53,845 nucleotides of DNA. Source: Dichomitus squalens LYAD-421 SS1. Taxonomy: Eukaryota > Basidiomycota > Agaricomycetes > Polyporales > Polyporaceae. Below are positions 38,464 to 50,249 of this stretch, piece by piece. The translations under genes and the position numbers were made by a program. The notes below the pieces were generated by a model. The model did no database searches and was not told the origin of the DNA. It saw nothing but the letters and a program-made list of their open reading frames with translations. Numbering within the stretch: the first letter of the stretch is position 1; each line of letters begins with the position of its first letter. The stretch lies in contig NW_006766883.1 of NCBI RefSeq assembly GCF_000275845.1, positions 2,962,045 through 3,015,889 of the forward strand, in the 5' to 3' direction.

Positions 38464-40750
38464 ATGTCTCCAATTGCCATCACGTCCGTCGCCCCTCATC
38501 TGTCCCCAGTCAGCTTGCGCAGCACTGCGTCTGTACTCTGTCTGATAGCGAACCACCAGTATGTGAGTGCTCATCGTCAATCCTTGGTGTGTACGAGACC
38601 GAGCCAACGTCGGCTCGCGCTAGGGATCCGAGCACTCTTGTTGCGGCCGGACCGAGCAATATCCCTCCGCCTGTGATCAAGGCTGAACCGTCAACACAGA
38701 AGCTGCCTGAACAGAAAAGAAAGCGGAGCAAGCGCAAGCGCAATGCCAGCGAGGCGGCTACGAGTGTTGCTGGCGACCCTCCTGCTGCAGCGACCAACGC
38801 TGTAGTCGGGGCGCAGGGCGAGGCTGAAGGAGAAGGAGGACTTGTCGAGTGCGAGGCTGAGAATGAGGAGGTATGGAGCACACCATGGATAGACGGCTTA
38901 GGCACGACGAGCTATGAGAGTAAAGAGCAGAGGTGCGTGACTGTTATATCCGCAGCAGTGCGCGAGACGACGGAGGGCAGGCTGCACGACGAGATCGTCG
39001 CCTTCTTCCAATATATTTCCCCAACCCCGGAAGAGGCACACGCACGCGCGATGGTCATCGCCAAGGTCTCCAGCCTCGTCACAAGACGCTTCCCCCAGGG
39101 CGCCGTTGACACGTTCGGGAGCGTCGCGCAGAACCTGTACCTCCCTGACGGGTGCGTCTCTTCCGCTCTCCAGCTGACCGCCTCAGAGTGAACAAGCGTG
39201 CGCAGAGACACGGACATGGTCGTCACGATGCCGCCGCAGTACGACGACCCCGAGACGAAGAAACGCACCCTGTTCCAGCTCGCCGCCCTGATGCGCAACA
39301 ACCGCGTCACGCCGCACGTCCAGGTCATCCACCGCGCGCGCGTCCCTGTGATCTCCTTCCAGACCGTGCCCGACCTCGGTAAGCACCGCTCTGACCGCTC
39401 CTGCGCTTCCCGCCCCTACATGTATCTTCTGTGCGTGCGAGCGAGGCGCATGTATGCACACGCCACATGCCCACTGCTGACCGTGGCCCCACCCTTCGTA
39501 GGCTCGCTCAAGATCGACGTTAGCCTGAACGCGACGGACGGCCTCAAGGCCGTGCCCATCCTCCGCTCCTACTTCGACCGCATGCCCGCCCTCCGCCACC
39601 TCGTCCTCTGCCTCAAGGCGCTCCTCTCGCGGCACGGCCTCAACTCGGCCTCGTTCGGCGGGCTCAGCAGCTACGCGCTCATCTGTCTCGCGATCAGCTT
39701 CCTCCAGCTGAACCCCATGGGGCGGCCCAAGGAGCTCATTGACGCCCCGGTGGAGAACGAGAGCCTCGGCGTGCTCCTCATGGACTTCCTGGAGTATTAC
39801 GGGCACAAGTACAAGTACGAGACCGGTGTCGTGTCGCCGACTCAGGGCAGGGTGCTCACGAAGGAGGAGAAGGGGTGGACGAACCCGAACCACCCCCACG
39901 CGCTCTGCATCGAGTGCCTGCTGCACCCGGGTGCGGACCGCCGTCTTGCTTTCCCCTGGGTACTTACTAAGCGGGCTGCACCCAGACAACGACGTCGGCC
40001 GGCCGACCAGCAAGGTCGGGCGGATCCGCACGCTCTTCCAGGAGTCGCACGCCGCGCTGCAGGCGTACGTCTTCAGCGACGCGCCCGCTGCATACAACGT
40101 GCTCGGCATCGTGCTCGGCGTATCCGAAGCCGTACGTTCTCTTTCCCTCTTATGCATCGTAGAGCTAGCACTCATCCTCACCGCGTACGTTGCTGGCACA
40201 GACCCTCGGGCACCGCGGCCTGCTCAAGGACATCGTCGCCTCGGGCCGGCTCGACCGCGCGCTCAACGAAGTCGAGCTAACCGCGTCGCAGCCCCCGCCT
40301 TACCGCCGTCCTCCCGGGCAAGGACAATACCAGCCGTACCCGCGACACAACGCGCGGCCATACGGCGGCGGGGGCGACCGTGACTGGTCGCGATACAATC
40401 ACCTTCCTCCACGCCCGCCGCCCCAAGTGTCTGGGCCTGCGCCGCTGCCGCCGCATCATAGCTTGCCGCCGCGTCCGGATTCGGGGCACGGGCAGAAGAG
40501 CCGGTACGTTGCGCAGGGGCCGAGTTTCGGGGCGATGAGGGCTGCCGCGACTCCGTCCACGAATGGAAACGGCAACGATAAGGAGAGTAGGAACGGTACC
40601 GGGAACGGAAGTGGAGGTGGAAACGGCAAGGGGCAGGACGCAAACCCGAAGCCAAACTCGGGCTCGAAGCCAAATATCCAGACGGACACCAAATCTAATA
40701 CGTCGCCTGGATCGCGGTCTCCTCCACGACGGCGGAGGAAGGCTCACTGA
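38464..40750 (+). CDS. Trf4/5-type non-canonical poly(A) polymerase
   Basis: Six exons (38464-38558, 38624-39151, 39206-39378, 39502-39930, 39986-40131, 40202-40750) encode 639 residues. The family (Trf4/Trf5, Cid14, PAPD5) adds short A tails to nuclear RNAs for exosome decay, in fungi as part of TRAMP-like complexes. The nucleotidyltransferase core begins near RLHDEIVAFFQYISPTPEE. The helical Gly-Ser motif with the first two metal-binding Asp is DTFGSVAQNLYLPDGDTDM; the third Asp is in SLKIDVSLN. The PAP-associated domain follows (KALLSRHGLNSASFGGLSSY, then LLMDFLEYYGHKY and HPDNDVGRPT). A Lys/Arg-rich N-terminal segment (KRKRSKRKRN) suits nuclear entry. The C-terminal 160 residues are Pro- then Gly/Asn-rich. 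The start at 38464 needs the first intron to reach the main frame, and that junction is in phase. Confidence 0.9.
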
Positions 40751-41059
40751 TTGGGTTCTGTACTCGCGCTGCTGAGATTCAGGTGTGTGCCTATACTGTG
40801 TACTATACTGTTCCCCCGCTCGTCTTGTATTATGTTGTACCGCATGGTACTGTCACTCTGGGACACTTACGAGGCTATGCGATAGTTTGGCGTCGATTGG
40901 CTATCTTGTATCTAGCAGGCCTGGAATCTCATGCCATCTAATACCGCACATGTTATCCATGATCTTGCTGGCAAGGGCACGAGTGGTGTGGTTTGTCGTT
41001 TGTGAATTCTAACCGCACAAACAGACGGAGTATGCAGTATGTTGTTTATATGAGCAAAT
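40751..41059. other. Intergenic between convergent genes
   Basis: 309 bp between the poly(A)-polymerase stop and the stop of the DUF4436-like gene. T-rich stretches near 40780-40850 may carry the 3' processing signals. Nothing else is seen. Confidence 0.5.
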
Positions 41060-42399
41060 TCATACAGGGCTCCCGCCAACCGTGAGTTGCTGAGGGCCTG
41101 TCTGATCACTCCTCTGCCTTGCAGGCGTGTCATTTTCCATTAAATCTCGCATCAGTGACGCTTGCTCGGAGTCGACGCGTCGGAAAGCCGGGGACTGCTG
41201 CTGCTTCGGTTGCCGAAGGGCGACGCGCACAAGGAGGTAGACGGACGCAAGCGCGATAAGTACCATCTGCGTAAATGTTCCTAGCACGTCTGGGCATTGA
41301 TAATCGAGCTTTTCGTCAGCTTGCTGTCAAACGAGGGTGGCTACGAAGGGAACCGGGCGTACCGAGCAAAATACCGAACGCGGGCCCGTCCACCCACAGC
41401 GCACGTAGCGAGGGTATCGTCAGGATTACGCCCAGAGGCAGGATCAGGAGGCCCTCGGACACGGGCATGCCCGTCGAAGCGGATGCGGCGATATAGAGCA
41501 CGGCGAAGGTGAGGATCCAGTTCACCGTGAACAGGACCATGACGAAGACCCTGGTAAGGAGCGTCCGGTTCAGCACGTATTGGATGGTGTGGGAGACGAT
41601 ATAGTCGCCGGTGATCGGGTCCCTCGCAGGAGAACGGGTCATGAGGCTGGTCCGCATGTGTGGAACGAAGGTGTTGGTCGCGCCGTCGACGGTCATTTGG
41701 ATGATGGGGATCGAGACGTTGGTATCAGGGTTTAACGCTGCGGCGGTCGTCTCAAAGAAAAAGACGTCGAACGGATAGTAGAACTGCTTGTCCTGGCCCA
41801 GGATGAAGTCTCCATGGATGGTGTGCTTGGTATTGAAGCCCATCTCTTGGTGTACACTGGTATGTGGATTATCACGGCATGTTCGGCGAGGTGGTCTCCG
41901 TGGCGAGGTAGACGCACCTAGTTCCGGAGCTTGAAGTATCATATCCTTCCAGCGAAGGATCGTATGATCCTTTGGGCTCGGGTGCTCCATCGATGAAAAA
42001 TTCGACAGGGACGTCGGGCATCCCGCACTCCCAGTTCAACCCTACTGTGTTCGATACATCCTCAGGATCAATGAAATTCCTGCAACCCCAGTACTGCCAA
42101 AGGACCTGGATGCTGCGGGAGGTAATGTCCATGTTATACACGTCTCCGTTGAGCATGATCTATTCCGATCCCAAACCTCGTGAGCAGGGAACGAATAGAA
42201 CCGTATCATATCTATCACTCACCCCACCTTCGTGTTGAATCTTACTGGCGGTGATCACTGAGCCCTCAGACGGAGGGGATTGGACGTCTGGCAGGATGCA
42301 GCATCCAAAGCAACCGATGAAGGCGATGACTGCGAATGACAGAACAGCCAATATCTGGATACGGGTGGAGAGTCCACATTTCGGAAGTGTGCAGCACAT
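41060..42399 (-). CDS. Multi-pass membrane protein, DUF4436-like
   Basis: Four exons on the minus strand (42399-42223, 42159-41918, 41856-41363, 41289-41060) join in phase to 380 residues. One hydrophobic segment lies near the N-terminus (about 13-35) and three lie toward the C-terminus (about 252-277, 283-303, 312-330). Between them is a soluble, beta-rich domain of about 200 residues with DMDITSRSIQVLW, FILGQDKQFYYPFDVFFFE and ITGDYIVSHTIQYVLNRT. This topology and the central YPFD segment fit the DUF4436 family of unknown function; I am only moderately sure. The last 50 residues are a polar cytosolic-type tail. The start is the first ATG of the frame; coding composition continues upstream to a GTG at 42498, so a missed first exon is possible. 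Exons 1 and 2 lie inside the duplicated assembly block. Confidence 0.7.
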
Positions 42400-42766
42400 A
42401 GTGGCCCGGAGAATATTGTTGTCGTAGGCGAGAGAAAGCTGCTTGGGCTCGTAGGGGATGCCGTGGGTGGGGCGAGACACGAGGGTTAAAGCCTGCACAA
42501 GCTAGCTGCAGCATGCGCAGTTCGCCAATTGAGCTGGCTTTTTGCACTCAATCAGGCTGTGTCTGCGCTTCCTTCGACAGCCCAATCATCCATGGAAGAT
42601 CTCGGCCATGATGCATGTTAAAATCTTATCGCAATCAGCTGTGGGGAGATTCTGGACAGGAGACCAAACGAACCCTGAGAACAGCAACTTTAGCTATGAG
42701 ACCATACCAGCCTCTAGTACTGGGAAAAGGACGGGCATACTGGAGTAGTCAATGATGCAGCAGCGG
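41887..42766. repeat. 880-bp block, left copy of identical pair
   Basis: This block reappears at 42839-43718 with an offset of 952 bp and no difference that I could find by comparing lines. Its right edge is exactly the first N of the gap. It contains exons 1 and 2 of the DUF4436-like gene plus upstream sequence. Confidence 0.95.
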
Positions 42767-42838
42767 NNNNNNNNNNNNNNNNNNNNNNNNNNNNNNNNNN
42801 NNNNNNNNNNNNNNNNNNNNNNNNNNNNNNNNNNNNNN
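42767..42838. other. Assembly gap (72 N)
   Basis: A run of 72 undetermined bases lies between the two identical blocks. Its size is probably an assembler estimate. Since both flanks are the same sequence, the true gap is likely negative (an overlap). Confidence 0.98.
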
Positions 42839-43718
42839 CGAGGTGGTCTCCGTGGCGAGGTAGACGCACCTAGTTCCGGAGCTTGAAGTATCATATCCTT
42901 CCAGCGAAGGATCGTATGATCCTTTGGGCTCGGGTGCTCCATCGATGAAAAATTCGACAGGGACGTCGGGCATCCCGCACTCCCAGTTCAACCCTACTGT
43001 GTTCGATACATCCTCAGGATCAATGAAATTCCTGCAACCCCAGTACTGCCAAAGGACCTGGATGCTGCGGGAGGTAATGTCCATGTTATACACGTCTCCG
43101 TTGAGCATGATCTATTCCGATCCCAAACCTCGTGAGCAGGGAACGAATAGAACCGTATCATATCTATCACTCACCCCACCTTCGTGTTGAATCTTACTGG
43201 CGGTGATCACTGAGCCCTCAGACGGAGGGGATTGGACGTCTGGCAGGATGCAGCATCCAAAGCAACCGATGAAGGCGATGACTGCGAATGACAGAACAGC
43301 CAATATCTGGATACGGGTGGAGAGTCCACATTTCGGAAGTGTGCAGCACATAGTGGCCCGGAGAATATTGTTGTCGTAGGCGAGAGAAAGCTGCTTGGGC
43401 TCGTAGGGGATGCCGTGGGTGGGGCGAGACACGAGGGTTAAAGCCTGCACAAGCTAGCTGCAGCATGCGCAGTTCGCCAATTGAGCTGGCTTTTTGCACT
43501 CAATCAGGCTGTGTCTGCGCTTCCTTCGACAGCCCAATCATCCATGGAAGATCTCGGCCATGATGCATGTTAAAATCTTATCGCAATCAGCTGTGGGGAG
43601 ATTCTGGACAGGAGACCAAACGAACCCTGAGAACAGCAACTTTAGCTATGAGACCATACCAGCCTCTAGTACTGGGAAAAGGACGGGCATACTGGAGTAG
43701 TCAATGATGCAGCAGCGG
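42839..43718. repeat. 880-bp block, right copy of identical pair
   Basis: Copy of 41887-42766. It begins exactly at the last N of the gap and runs on into unique sequence at 43719. It is the most likely artefactual half of an unmerged overlap. Confidence 0.95.
42870..43351 (-). pseudogene. Truncated second copy of DUF4436-like gene
   Basis: Exons 1 (43351-43175) and 2 (43111-42870) of the membrane-protein gene are repeated here unchanged, with 31 bp of the following intron (42839-42869) before the gap. Exons 3 and 4, with all three C-terminal membrane segments, are absent. This is most likely an assembly duplicate, not a real pseudogene; if real it could not make a full protein. Confidence 0.8.
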
Positions 43719-44128
43719 GCGATGACTAGGTAATGGGATAGACAGAAGGGAGGCAACATGTCGTGGCTAGCGTGAGAGCACACTTACGGCGACGTCACTG
43801 GGACGGTACTTGGTTCGATGAGATCTCGCCGTCCAGCGGCACTGCCTCAGCGTCGGCGCAACAAGTCATGATTAGCCAGGCAGCAACATCACTACTAGTG
43901 TTGGACCAGCCAATGTTTCGAGGAAGAACATGTGCACCGGACCATGAGAAAATTGGAAATGTGGCGGACAACCGTGACAAGATTCCCTGACCACCTGGAG
44001 GTCGAGGGCGGATGTCGGTCGTCATCTGAAACCATTGTAGACAAACAAGGCAAGCTGGTGCAACTCAACCACTTTCCCGACCTTTGGAAAAAGGCACACG
44101 AATCCGTATCCACCTCTACTCTACATGC
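43719..44128. other. Intergenic, 5' of DUF4436-like gene and 3' of GH31 gene
   Basis: 410 bp of unique sequence that continues the right copy of the block. If the overlap is collapsed, this lies directly upstream of the DUF4436-like gene and may hold a missing first exon or its promoter. No clear coding segment was seen. Confidence 0.45.
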
Positions 44129-47100
44129 TCACGCCCAAGTCACCGTCGTATCCCCGTTCAGGTCCAATCCCAAGTTTTTCAGCACCAATCTCCCCAGCCC
44201 TTCGTCGAACTCCCAATCCGCCACCTGCAAGCTCTTATAGTTCGCCTTCACCGCCCCCGGCTTGCTGCTCCCCACACCCAGAATCGTCACAGTATCGATA
44301 GTCTGCCCCACATGGAAGTTCCCAGACGAATGGATCGCAAGCCGCCCCTCACCAGCCCTGAACGTGAGCGTCGTGTTCGGCGTCGGGGGCACGCTCTCCC
44401 CGTCATCCACGTACGCCGTGCCGAACGCGTGCCCGCCCTTGTCGAGGGTGACGAGCAGCGAGTACGGCCCCGCCGCAGTCTCCGTGACGGTGTAGCCCGG
44501 CTGCGCATAGAGCAGAATTGCAGCGCCGTCCCTGACGTGCACGTTGATGTGCCCGAGCGGCGCGTCGAGCGTCACGTTCTCCCCTGGGGTCGCCGGCACG
44601 TCCACTGCCTCGTGCGTGTACCAGTCCCGCCAGACGGTGTTGCCGCGCCCAGGGAAGACGCCGGCGACGGAGGAGACGTTGGGCGTGAGGACGGGCGTGA
44701 CGAGGATGTCGCGGCCAATGAGGAACTGCGTGTCGATGCCGAAGAGCTCGGGCTCGTCTGGGAACTCGAAGAACAGGGCGCGGACGGGGGGCGTCCCCCG
44801 CAGGGAGGCGTTCGCGAAGAGGGCGTACTGTGATAGTAGATCGTCTTATGTCAGCAGTCATCAATCCGGACGGTAAGATGCGGCAACGCACCCAGTAGGG
44901 CAGCATGCTGTACCTCACAGCAATAGCCGTCTTCGAAGCCTCCGCAACGCTGTCCCACCTATACGGCTCCTGCGAGATCGCGCCCAGCTCGTTGTGGTTC
45001 CTGTAGAACGGCACGAACGCGCTCAGCTGCATCCACCGATTGCACAGCTCCTCGTCCGTGTTGTCGTTGAACCCGCACGTGTCCGCGCCGACCATCGGGA
45101 TCTGGAAGAGCTGGAACTGGAGCACGCCCTGGATGTTGTAGCGCAGGTACGCCCACTTCGAGTAGTTGTCGCCCAGCCAGTGGCCCGTCCACTTGCCCGC
45201 GGACGCGAACGTCGAGCGCGAGATCATGAACGGGCGCTTGCCTGGGTGGATGCTGAGCAGCGCGAGGTGTGTCGCTTTCTCCTCCATGAGACCCCAGAGG
45301 TTGTGCGTGTCGATCTCGACGAGCCCGTTTGCGTGCGTTGCGTTCGTTGCGATCGTCTTCTCGTCAAGGTCGTTCAGGCCGAAACCTGGAAGATGCACAG
45401 CACGAATTAGTGCAATGCAACCTGGCGATGTGCGTCGGAACATACCGTTGTGGATAGCGTACGGCGGATGGTTGAAATTTACTTGCTTCTCCTGGCCAGC
45501 ACCAAGACCGCGCTTGACGATGGTGTTCTCCGTGTTACCATTGTTGCCGAACGTCGACGTACCGTTAATGGTCATGTTTCCGCTGGGTCCCCAGACCGTT
45601 GCGTTGTACCTAGACAGCGCGATTAGCCTGCTGCAACGCTCTTGTCCTTCCAAAAGCCTGCAACTCACCCTTCGGGGAAATCGGTGACGAGGTCGCCAGG
45701 CGTTCCCGGCAGAAGGACCGGTGTTGGGGGAATAGACAGGTCTACACCCGTTCCACTACCGGGGACATCAAAAACGATTGTTCTCGCGTAGATCCATGAA
45801 CGCGCTCACCAAGAGCCAGTGCAGAACGACGAGACCTCGTTCATGTCGAGCCAGATACCGGAGAACGCGACGCCGGAGTCTGACCAGTTCTTGAACGCCT
45901 CGGTCCACACGGCTTCCGTGTTTTCTGCGAACCAGTCTGGGAAGACCTAGCATCGCACATGAAAAAAAAAATTGACGCAAAGCGAAGTGATAGTGTGGCC
46001 ATCATGCTCACGGTGTACCCAGGCCAGACCTGGCCGATATACGTCGACCCGTCGGGGTTCTTGATCCAGATATCCCTAGAAAGCGCATGTCAACGCGCAC
46101 ATACAGCTGGTGCGTGTGTTGATCCTCACTTCTCAGTACCCCGGGTGAAAGTATCGTACTACACGTGACGTCTGTAAGCTTCACGACGAATCCAGGCACA
46201 TAGTCGAAGGCTACGCACGATGTCGGTGTCGTTCACTGCGTGCGCAATAGCAGCATCGACGATCGGGATGTAGTGCTGGTTGTTCGCGCCCTGCCCCCGC
46301 TCCGTCAGACACCCGCGCCCTTAACCCCTCTCCAAGTCAGCGCAGCGACTCACCAGCTCCTCGATGAACGCCCTGACCTCGTCAATCGGGAAGCTCACCG
46401 GGTCCGTCGTGAAGTCGCGGAACGCGTGGTACAGGTCGATGTCGTTCCACATCGTCTCGAGCGGGACGCCCGCCGCGCGCATCTGCCGCACCTGCTCCCG
46501 CGTCTCGTTCACCGTCGTGTAGCCCCACCGGCACAGGTGGAAGCCGAAGCCCCACAGCGGCTGCCACGTCGGCAGCCCGACGAGCGCGCCGTACTGCTCG
46601 ACGACCGCCTGCGGGCCCGGGCCGGAGAGGAAGTAGAGGTCGAGCACGCCGCCGACGACGCGGTACTGGATGAGCGAGACGGGGGAGGCGGGCGGGGTCT
46701 GGAGGAGCGTGTCTGAGCCGGCCGCACTAGAGAGGATCCGGGCCGTTACACCGCCTGTCGACATTGGAAGGAAGGAGCGATACGTACTTGAAGAGGAAGA
46801 CGCCGTGTGACTGGGACTTCTTGGTCGTCTGGTTGAAACGATGCTCGAGGTAGATAGGATGCGAGCCATAGCTAGGAACGACACATGAGGGTTGCTCTGC
46901 ACGCATATAGCCACCTCCAGCTCACATGTTCTCGTCCACGGGGTCAGCGGCGTCACGAGCCCACATGGTTTGTATAGTACCCGGGCTCCCGTCCGTGCCG
47001 ACGTCGCGTCGGAAGCCGCTTGCAGCGACGACCTCGCCAAGGCCGTACACATTCGCGTCCAGAGGCAGAGCCGACGTCAGCTGCAGGTACTGGTCCTCGA

Positions 47101-47963
47101 AAACAAGCGGGAAACCATCGAATCCAGTGCTACTATCAGAAGCATTGTTGGGCGGAATGGGGGTGGGAGGGAGAGAAGATATGCGCGTATCGAAGAGAGG
47201 CTGCGCGTCGGGCTCTGAGCGGCGGGTGATCCAAAAGGCGAAGGGAGAAGACTCGTAGTTGAAGACCAGGTCCGAGGAGTGCTTCAGAGAAGGATCGTCA
47301 GAGCCCGAAGCAAGTTCAACGGCCGATGTGGGGATGGTAAATTGCGCTTTTGCGGTGTCGTAGATGTTCACGTGCAGTCTAAGCAGGTGAGTCCGATGTG
47401 GCGGTGCTGAACAGGAACGCGCAAGCGTACCGAGTCTGAGTGTCGTAAGTGACTTCCAAGGTGAGGTTGGCGATGTCATGACCAAACGCGTTGCATGCAG
47501 GCCCGGCCAGACTGAGCGCCGCTGTGAGACCGGCTTTTGTCTCGTGCAGAGAGGAAAGTGTATAGCCTAAAGCACGAGGGTGGTGTTAGTGCGCCAGCTT
47601 CTACTCCGACCTTCTGGTCTGTGACAGCATGGAAGGGAGGGGTATTTCTTTCTATTGGTACCGACCACCGTGTATAGCTCCTGTCTAGTAGCAGCGGAAC
47701 GTACCTGGACATGTCGACACATTCCCCGAAAACGTCTCCTGCGTCGCAAACACCTCTGCTGTGAATGACGATGTTAGGAGGGACAAGTGGTCTCGTGCGG
47801 CGCGCCCCATAAGCAGGACGCCGCCTAGGAAGGTCGCAAGCATGGCAAAGAGGAGCCAGCGAAGGAGACGGTGGAGGAAGCTGAGGTCGTCGCGGGACAC
47901 AGGCCGCACGCCCAGCTCTGGATCTTTATAGGAGCGAGCGTATAGCGCCAGGTTGATGGCCAT
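44129..47963 (-). CDS. GH31 alpha-glucosidase with N-terminal membrane anchor
   Basis: Thirteen exons on the minus strand give 1016 residues: 47963-47705, 47566-47431, 47378-46926, 46871-46788, 46726-46354, 46290-46219, 46158-46130, 46075-46012, 45946-45810, 45755-45669, 45609-45446, 45385-44892, 44827-44129. GH31 alpha-glucosidases release glucose from the non-reducing ends of alpha-glucans and maltodextrins. Family landmarks in order: YGLGEVVAASGFRRD, QPLWGFGFHLCRWGY, ETMWNDIDLY, the nucleophile D524 in GIWLDMNE, and the acid/base D692 in GHWLGDN after SRSTFASAGKW. The C-terminus has the usual beta domains. Many N-x-S/T sites suggest passage through the secretory pathway. Residues 33-53 (LLRWLLFAMLATFLGGVLLM) follow a 32-residue polar tail, so the protein may be a type II membrane enzyme. 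The 29-nt exon 7 is supported by YDTFTRGTEK, which continues in phase on both sides. Confidence 0.92.
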
Positions 47964-50249
47964 GGCGCAGTGGACGGGATAGCCGGGGCCGAAGAAGCAC
48001 AGGGAGTAGTCAGGCGCACCGTCGACGCCACCTTCTTGAGCCGCAGAGCTGTCGGGAAGCGCGATGTGTCTGAGCGTTTACGTAGACGAGCGCAGGGGGG
48101 CGCGCAGTCCCATGACGGTGGCCGCAGATCGTGAGAGGATACATAGAGCGATGCTGGCGGGAGGCTGACTGATCCATTAGGCGTCCGTGAGCGACGACAG
48201 TCGAGTGATAGGATGCGTAGAGTACCCAAAGGCGAATGCCGCTGTCCACGACGCGTGAGAACCTGCCCTAGAGCGCCCCCGCGTTTGGTCACCGCACCGC
48301 TCTTCGAACTTCAATGCTTTGCCCCGCTGTGGACTGTCAAACGTTCGACAGCTGGCCCTGAGCAAGACTCCAGTAACATCGATTCATCCGTGAACGCTGT
48401 CTTCTCGAAGGCCTACGAGTATGCGAGACTCTGCCTCTCCATGAATCCGAGCGCATCAGGTGAATCCAAGCAAGTGGAAGAGATATGGTCGCAAGTCTGA
48501 TTCAACTTTTCTTTATTATAAGAAGTCTCTGCAAGGCTGGCTAACAACGTTCTTGGAGCAAGGCCCCAGACTTCACAACGCGCTACTATGTCATCCGCTC
48601 GGGACTGTGCCTCCAACTCGCGTTCTCGTCCTGTCAACCCGCAACGAGGGCCAGTTTCCACTACTACATCTTTGAGGATTGCGTCTCGGATCTAGTGCTG
48701 ATACACAGAGGCCCAGAGCGCGCGTTGCTTCTAACAACGAAACCCTATTCACTCAGCTTCGTCCCTCCCGCGAGTGATGGTCACTCCCAATCCTCGCGCA
48801 CAGAAACCCCCTTACGTACACGCCGATACCTCACGGACAGCCCTCACGGAACGCTCTCCTCTAGTTAAACACTTCGACTCTCCAATCATTCGAAGCTACA
48901 GGCGCGCTCTGCACACTCGAACTACAACCGCCGCTAAGAGACAGTAGAAACGCATGCATTCGCGGATGTGGCGTTCAGCAATTATGACGCTCTCGTGCAT
49001 CCTTCAGGTCCGCTCCGTTTGCTTCCTACGACCGAAATGGGCGGCGGCTACAACCGCCGGTGTCTAAGCACTGGCAACTAATTTGGTATCCAGTAGCCCT
49101 GCCCAATGTCTCGATCACCTATGCATCGTGGGTGACCCTTGTCAGTCGGCGCGCCTTGATCATACATCCAGTATCATGATACCGCTCACGTCTTGTGTCG
49201 GGACTCTGGACACTCGTGACCCATCGGCGCAAGCCATCCGCTTCTGTGAATGTGAACTGTGACATTGCATGAGGCCGAGGCTGAGGCTCCTTGTTTTCAA
49301 CTTGTACACAACGAATGCCATAGCAAACCGTTGCCATTGCTTATTCCCCTCCCCTGGAGCTACTCGGTGCAACCTTGCGAATAGCGCCCCGAAGCACAAG
49401 GTCACTTCGTCACCCATTGGCCGCAAATGGCTATCGATTAAGCCCAATTCGAGACTGCCGCCACATCACAGGCCTAGGAGATGCTGGCCGAAGTGCGCGA
49501 GCTCTTCGGTCGACCGTGCCTCGTCGCCCCTAAGTAAAAATGGTGGTTGTATGGGCTTGCTAATCTAGGACAACAGTCGAACAATTCATTTTGAGCAAAC
49601 AGTCAGTACACGGCTCAACCAATGGTGTAGGTACTTCTCTTTCCCACAACAGGATGATCAATTTTCACAACCGTGGAGCCTCGGATATGTGGTGTCGTCA
49701 TGAAGGCATCCTGTTCAAGTTCAGCTCTCCAGGGCACGGGCATGTAAGACGATCTACTCGTTTAAGTCGCATTTTAGCCAGAGCACCCTAGAAAGCATAA
49801 TAATGAACGTATTTGTTGCAATGAACCAGGAGCCTATAAGCAAATTTAAACTTGATCGCTGCTTTCAGTTCGATATATGATGGTATCCATGTCCTTGTGG
49901 TTATCCTTAGGTTGCGGATGAGCCTTGGTTTCGTGCGAAGCAATACTTACTACCGGATAAAGTCCATAGACTCCTCAGGTCCATTCCTATACAGGAGCTT
50001 CTGTATAATCCCCTCTCTGTCCCGGCAGATCGCTCTGCAGCTGGGGACGATGTTTGTAAGGAGCTGCCCGAAGGAGGCAGTAGAGTTTTCGTCCCGGGAG
50101 ACGCCGAGGCGTGGGTAAGTGGTAGAGTCGCATACTGCAGTCTCAGATACGTCCGGACCGTACCTCCTTCGCTCCTTCGGCCCTGAGTCCAGTCTCTGTC
50201 TCCACACTCACATTCCCTCCCCCTCTCCGCTGGCGTCCACCACACAACC
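47964..50249. other. Divergent intergenic, GH31 / unknown His-rich gene
   Basis: About 2.3 kb between two divergent starts. Frames are short and unsupported. The last 80 bp before 50250 are pyrimidine-rich, fitting a 5' leader of the plus-strand gene. No RNA gene or mobile element was noticed. Confidence 0.5.

Noticed and set aside
38929..38962. Possible short intron in the poly(A) polymerase near the N-terminal side of the core
   Set aside because: The only GT-AG pair there spans about 23 nt, too short for a spliceosomal intron, and would break the frame.
42839..43718. Second DUF4436-like gene as a true tandem paralogue
   Set aside because: The copies appear identical including introns and flanks, and their borders coincide with the N gap. 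An assembly duplicate explains this better.
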